Origin: Methylotenera_A sp040387095
Lineage (GTDB): Bacteria > Pseudomonadota > Gammaproteobacteria > Burkholderiales > Methylophilaceae
DNA length: 17,201 nucleotides
Direction: 5' to 3'
Assembly: GCA_040387095.1 (NCBI GenBank)
Contig: JAZKEJ010000166.1
Coordinates: forward strand, 1 to 17,201
Below are positions 14,621-17,201 of the stretch, in pieces. Position numbers and translations under genes: made by a program. Position 1 is the first letter of the stretch. Each line of letters begins with the position of its first letter. The notes beneath the pieces are model-generated. The model did not search any database, was not told the DNA's origin, and saw only the letters and a list, made by a program, of their open reading frames with translations.

Positions 14621-14932
14621 ATGGCACAATTTGATAATGTAAGCGTAAAGAAAAAAGCAAATGTCTATTTCGATGGTAAATGCGTGAGTCACACTGTGAT
14701 GTTTCCTAATGGAACACGTAGCACGATTGGTGTGATTTTCCCAAGCTTACTTACGTTTAATACAGCCGCGCCAGAATTGATGGAAATTAATTTGGGTAGT
14801 TGTAAAGTGCGTTTACAAGGTGAAGAAGCATGGAAAACTTATAGCGCCGGTGAAAAATTCACCGTGCCAGGAAATTCCAGTTTTGATATAGAAACTATTG
14901 AGATGTTGGATTACGTTTGTCATTTTGAGTAG
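14621..14932 (+). CDS. ppnP: Pyrimidine/purine nucleoside phosphorylase PpnP
   Basis: PpnP (formerly DUF1255, YaiE) is a small cupin-fold enzyme that splits purine and pyrimidine nucleosides with phosphate to give the base and ribose-1-phosphate. The 103-residue length is close to the family's usual about 94-105. Typical blocks are FDNVSVKKKANVYFDGKCVSHTV, GTRSTIGVIFPS, FNTAAPELMEI and the C-terminal FTVPGNSSFDIE...DYVCHFE. The start has a strong ribosome binding site (GAGGG about 9 nt upstream). yajQ follows 9 nt after the stop, and its AGGAG ribosome binding site overlaps the ppnP TAG, so the two are probably coupled. A palindrome lies just upstream. Confidence 0.94.
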   Translation: MAQFDNVSVKKKANVYFDGKCVSHTVMFPNGTRSTIGVIFPSLLTFNTAAPELMEINLGSCKVRLQGEEAWKTYSAGEKFTVPGNSSFDIETIEMLDYVCHFE

Positions 14933-14941
14933 GAGTCAAAA

Positions 14942-15436
14942 ATGCCTTCATTTGATATTAGTTCTGAAGTTGATATGGTCGCGCTTAAAAATGCGATTGA
15001 TACCGCTGGTAAACAAATTACCAATCGTTATGACTTTAAAGGTACATCAGCTAAGGTTGAATTAAACGAAAAAGACAACATTATTACCTTGTATGGTGAT
15101 AATGATTTTCAGCTGGATCAGATCAAGGATATTTTGCTACCAGGAATGGAAAAAAAGGAGCCTGATTCTACCAAACGCTTGGAGCACAAAGACGTGCAAA
15201 AAGTCGGCGGCAATAAGGTGAAACAAGAGCTAAAAATCCGTGCTGGTATTGATAGTGAGTTAGCTAAACGTATTGCTAAATTAATCAAAGATTCTGGCTT
15301 AAAAGTGCAGGCCAGCATTCAAGGTGACGAAGTGCGCGTAAACGGCGCAAAACGCGATTTACTACAGGATGCGATTGCGTTTTGCAAAAAGAATGTGACG
15401 GATTTTCCCTTGCAGTTTGGTAATTTTAGAGATTGA
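14942..15436 (+). CDS. yajQ: YajQ family nucleotide-binding protein (UPF0234)
   Basis: YajQ proteins are small cytoplasmic proteins with two tandem ferredoxin-like folds; members bind nucleotides, and one group is reported to bind cyclic di-GMP and act with a transcription factor. The whole 164-residue sequence matches the family: MPSFDISSEVDMVALKNAID at the start, TNRYDFKGT at about residues 27-35, then GMEKKEPDSTKRLEHKD, GGNKVKQELKIRAGID, and the C-terminal VTDFPLQFGNFRD. The length is normal (about 160-165). It begins 9 nt after ppnP with AGGAG as ribosome binding site. An imperfect palindromic repeat follows within 20 nt of the stop. Whether this member binds cyclic di-GMP cannot be told from sequence alone. 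Confidence 0.95.
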   Translation: MPSFDISSEVDMVALKNAIDTAGKQITNRYDFKGTSAKVELNEKDNIITLYGDNDFQLDQIKDILLPGMEKKEPDSTKRLEHKDVQKVGGNKVKQELKIRAGIDSELAKRIAKLIKDSGLKVQASIQGDEVRVNGAKRDLLQDAIAFCKKNVTDFPLQFGNFRD

Positions 15437-15452
15437 GCGAACATATTTAAAG

Positions 15453-15575
15453 TCACGTAGAATCGCGATGGCTGCGTTGCAAAAATGCTCAAACGCTACG
15501 CCGTACTTAATGTACTGTCTTGCGTTTTGTGCTTTTTGTGCCTTGCCCTCACGTTTCTCTCCAGCTTAATCTAGG
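15453..15575. repeat. Imperfect palindromic intergenic repeat element, likely dispersed
   Basis: The yajQ-leuC gap holds a long imperfect hairpin. Pairing segments are CAAAAA (15480-15485) with TTTTTG (15533-15538), GC (15487-15488) with GC (15531-15532), AAACGC (15491-15496) with GCGTTT (15522-15527), and GTAC (15503-15506) with GTAC (15512-15515) around a 5-nt loop. Its base composition is more GC-rich than the other intergenic regions here. The words around TGCGTTGC and GTGCCTTGC are of a kind I associate with short dispersed repeats in betaproteobacteria (from memory, not a search). It may end the yajQ transcript or act as an mRNA stabiliser before leuC. The outer boundaries are approximate. 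Confidence 0.6.
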
Positions 15576-15607
15576 TTTAAAATAAGTAAGTTTGTTAAGG
15601 TTATAAA

Positions 15608-17026
15608 ATGGTCGCAAAGACTTTATACGATAAGTTGTTTGACTCCCACGTGGTGCATGAAGAAAACGGCACAGCGCTGATTTATATCGACCGTCATTTG
15701 GTGCATGAAGTGACCAGCCCGCAAGCGTTTGAAGGCTTGAAACTGGCGAATCGCAAAGTGTGGCGTGTTAACTCAATTTTGGCTGTTCCAGACCACAACG
15801 TACCAACGACGGAAAGAAGTTCAGGCGTAGCTGGCATCGCTGACCCAATTTCACGTTTACAAGTACAAACTTTGGATGAAAACTGTGCCGAACACGGCGT
15901 AACTGAATTCAAAATGAATGACTTGCGCCAAGGCATTGTGCATGTGATCGGCCCTGAGCAAGGCGCTACCTTGCCGGGCATGACAGTAGTTTGCGGTGAT
16001 TCGCATACCAGCACACATGGAGCATTCGGCGCATTAGCGCACGGTATTGGCACTTCAGAGGTTGAGCATGTAATGGCAACTCAATGCTTGGTGCAAAAAA
16101 AATCCAAGACACTACAAGTATTAGTTGATGGTAAGTTGGGCAATGGGGTGACTTCGAAAGATATCGCCTTGGCAATTATCGGTAAAATCGGCACGGCTGG
16201 TGGTAACGGCTATGCGATTGAGTTTGCAGGTTCAGCGATTCGCGCTTTGAGTATGGAAGGTCGCATGACCTTATGCAATATGGCGATTGAAGCGGGCGCG
16301 CGTGCAGGTATGGTTGCAGTGGATGACACGACTATTAACTACGTTAAAGGCCGTCCATTTGCACCTAAAGCAGTACAATGGGATGTCGCAGTTGCATACT
16401 GGAAAACTTTGCACAGCGACGAAGGTGCCGTATTTGATACCGTTGTGACGTTAAGTGCGCAAGATATCCAGCCACAAGTCACTTGGGGAACATCGCCAGA
16501 GATGGTGGTGGGCGTGGATGGAAAAGTGCCAAGTTTAGACATGGCAAAAAGCGAAGTGCAACGCAGCGATTGGGAGCGCGCTTATGCTTATATGGGCTTG
16601 ACTCCCAACACGCCGATTGATGAAATTAGTATTGATAAAGTATTTATCGGTTCTTGTACTAACTCAAGAATTGAGGATTTGCGTGCAGCCGCCGCAGTGG
16701 CGAAAGGTAAGCATATTGCCCCAAATGTTAAGTTGGCATTAGTAGTGCCAGGCTCTGGCTTAGTTAAAGCACAAGCAGAGCTTGAAGGCTTGGACAAAAT
16801 TTTTACTGATGCGGGTTTTGAATGGCGTGAACCAGGCTGCTCAATGTGTTTGGCGATGAATGCCGACCGTTTAGAGCCGGGTGAGCGTTGTGCCTCAACC
16901 AGTAACCGTAACTTTGAAGGACGTCAAGGGCAAGGCGGGCGTACACACTTGGTTAGCCCGCAAATGGCCGCAGCTGCGGCTGTTGCAGGGCATTTTGTTG
17001 ATGTTAGACAGTTGTTTGATTTTTGA
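15608..17026 (+). CDS. leuC: 3-isopropylmalate dehydratase, large subunit
   Basis: With LeuD it forms isopropylmalate isomerase, an aconitase-family [4Fe-4S] enzyme interconverting 2- and 3-isopropylmalate in leucine synthesis. The three cluster ligands are Cys350 in GSCTNSR and Cys411 and Cys414 in GCSMC. Other family blocks are YDKLFDSHVVHEENGTALIYIDRH, PDHNVPTTERS, CGDSHTSTHGAFGALAHGIGTSEVEHV and NFEGRQGQGGRTHLVSP. The 472-residue length is normal. The ribosome binding site AAGG is about 8 nt before the ATG. It is followed after 25 nt by an entericidin-type lipoprotein gene and then leuD, so the two subunits are encoded in one transcript with a small lipoprotein gene between them. The promoter probably lies at the end of or within the palindromic repeat region upstream. 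Confidence 0.97.
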   Translation: MVAKTLYDKLFDSHVVHEENGTALIYIDRHLVHEVTSPQAFEGLKLANRKVWRVNSILAVPDHNVPTTERSSGVAGIADPISRLQVQTLDENCAEHGVTEFKMNDLRQGIVHVIGPEQGATLPGMTVVCGDSHTSTHGAFGALAHGIGTSEVEHVMATQCLVQKKSKTLQVLVDGKLGNGVTSKDIALAIIGKIGTAGGNGYAIEFAGSAIRALSMEGRMTLCNMAIEAGARAGMVAVDDTTINYVKGRPFAPKAVQWDVAVAYWKTLHSDEGAVFDTVVTLSAQDIQPQVTWGTSPEMVVGVDGKVPSLDMAKSEVQRSDWERAYAYMGLTPNTPIDEISIDKVFIGSCTNSRIEDLRAAAAVAKGKHIAPNVKLALVVPGSGLVKAQAELEGLDKIFTDAGFEWREPGCSMCLAMNADRLEPGERCASTSNRNFEGRQGQGGRTHLVSPQMAAAAAVAGHFVDVRQLFDF

Positions 17027-17051
17027 TAATGAATCTATTTAGGAGTAGGCG

Positions 17052-17180
17052 ATGAGTAAATTATTAGTATTAGTGGCAATTGGTTTTGCACTGATATTGA
17101 GTGGCTGCAATACATGGCATGGTTTTGGTAAAGATTTAGAAAAAGCTGGTGATAAAATTCAGAATTCACCAAATAACTAA
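17052..17180 (+). CDS. Entericidin A/B-family small lipoprotein
   Basis: The 42-residue product has a lipoprotein signal peptide (MSKLLVLVAIGFALILSGC) with lipobox LSGC giving lipidated Cys19, then NTWHGFGKDLEKAGDKIQ and a short Asn/Ser tail. The C-N-T-x-x-G-x-G-K-D-x-x-K-A-G-x-x-I pattern is that of the entericidin family, whose E. coli members EcnA/EcnB are described as an antidote/toxin lipoprotein pair. In many bacteria a single copy occurs with no known partner, as here. AGGAG lies 6 nt before the ATG. The stop codon TAA overlaps the ATG of leuD by one base, so translation of leuD should depend on ribosomes leaving this gene. The function inside a leucine operon is unknown; it may serve mainly as a coupling gene or be a true envelope lipoprotein. 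Confidence 0.88.
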   Translation: MSKLLVLVAIGFALILSGCNTWHGFGKDLEKAGDKIQNSPNN

Positions 17181-17201
17181 TGGAAGCTTTTAACAAATTA
17201 A
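17180..17201 (+). CDS. leuD: 3-isopropylmalate dehydratase, small subunit (partial, 5' end only)
   Basis: Only seven codons (MEAFNKL) and one base lie inside the window. The sequence agrees with the start of betaproteobacterial LeuD proteins, which typically begin ME-(A/K)-F, and the position directly after leuC and the entericidin gene supports the call. The ATG overlaps the preceding stop codon (TAATG). No separate strong ribosome binding site is visible near the start, which fits translational coupling. Confidence 0.75.

Noticed and set aside
15694..16053. 119-codon minus-strand frame inside leuC
   Set aside because: It is a shadow of the leuC coding sequence; all conserved leuC blocks run on the plus strand here.
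17052..17180. Entericidin as half of a complete toxin-antidote pair
   Set aside because: Only one small lipoprotein gene is present, and the flanking genes are leuC and leuD, so a paired module is not supported.

Overview
The window looks like chromosome from an AT-rich betaproteobacterial methylotroph, most likely a Methylophilaceae member (Methylotenera-like). That placement is inference. It rests on a pqqA gene at the left edge encoding the precursor of pyrroloquinoline quinone (the methanol dehydrogenase cofactor), on the leuC / entericidin / leuD order at the right edge, on the argD-argF-argG cluster, and on the general protein style. I see no tRNA, rRNA, CRISPR array, insertion sequence, prophage or integrase. 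Both edges cut genes: pqqA on the left (minus strand) and leuD on the right (plus strand).

Layout. 1-56 is the start of pqqA (minus), with a 17-nt perfect palindrome in its leader. 442-1245 holds two small, unrecognised exported proteins on the minus strand. 1407-3434 holds a two-domain chromate transporter (chrA), preceded by a 22-nt perfect palindrome, and a periplasmic glutathione peroxidase. 3642-6936 is a polyphosphate kinase 2 followed 6 nt later by a membrane histidine kinase and then a NarL/LuxR-type response regulator. A bidirectional terminator separates these from a minus-strand block (7002-9952): a lipoprotein with hexapeptide repeats, an EamA permease with a GTG start, and a Rieske oxygenase alpha subunit. 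After an AT-rich gap, a 34-residue one-helix membrane protein is followed 1 nt later by a short PuuD (urate hydroxylase N-terminal domain)-like membrane protein, closed by a strong terminator.

11132-14545 is an arginine biosynthesis cluster covering acetylornithine to argininosuccinate (argD, argF, argG). Then come ppnP (nucleoside phosphorylase) and yajQ, an imperfect palindromic intergenic element that looks like a dispersed repeat, and the leucine cluster: leuC, a 42-residue entericidin-type lipoprotein, and leuD starting on the entericidin stop codon.

Most genes are recognisable housekeeping or accessory functions. The best leads for something undescribed are the 34-residue miniprotein coupled to a PuuD-like protein lacking its cytochrome domain, the polyphosphate kinase joined to a two-component system, the entericidin inside the leucine operon, and three perfect palindromes upstream of pqqA, chrA and ppnP.
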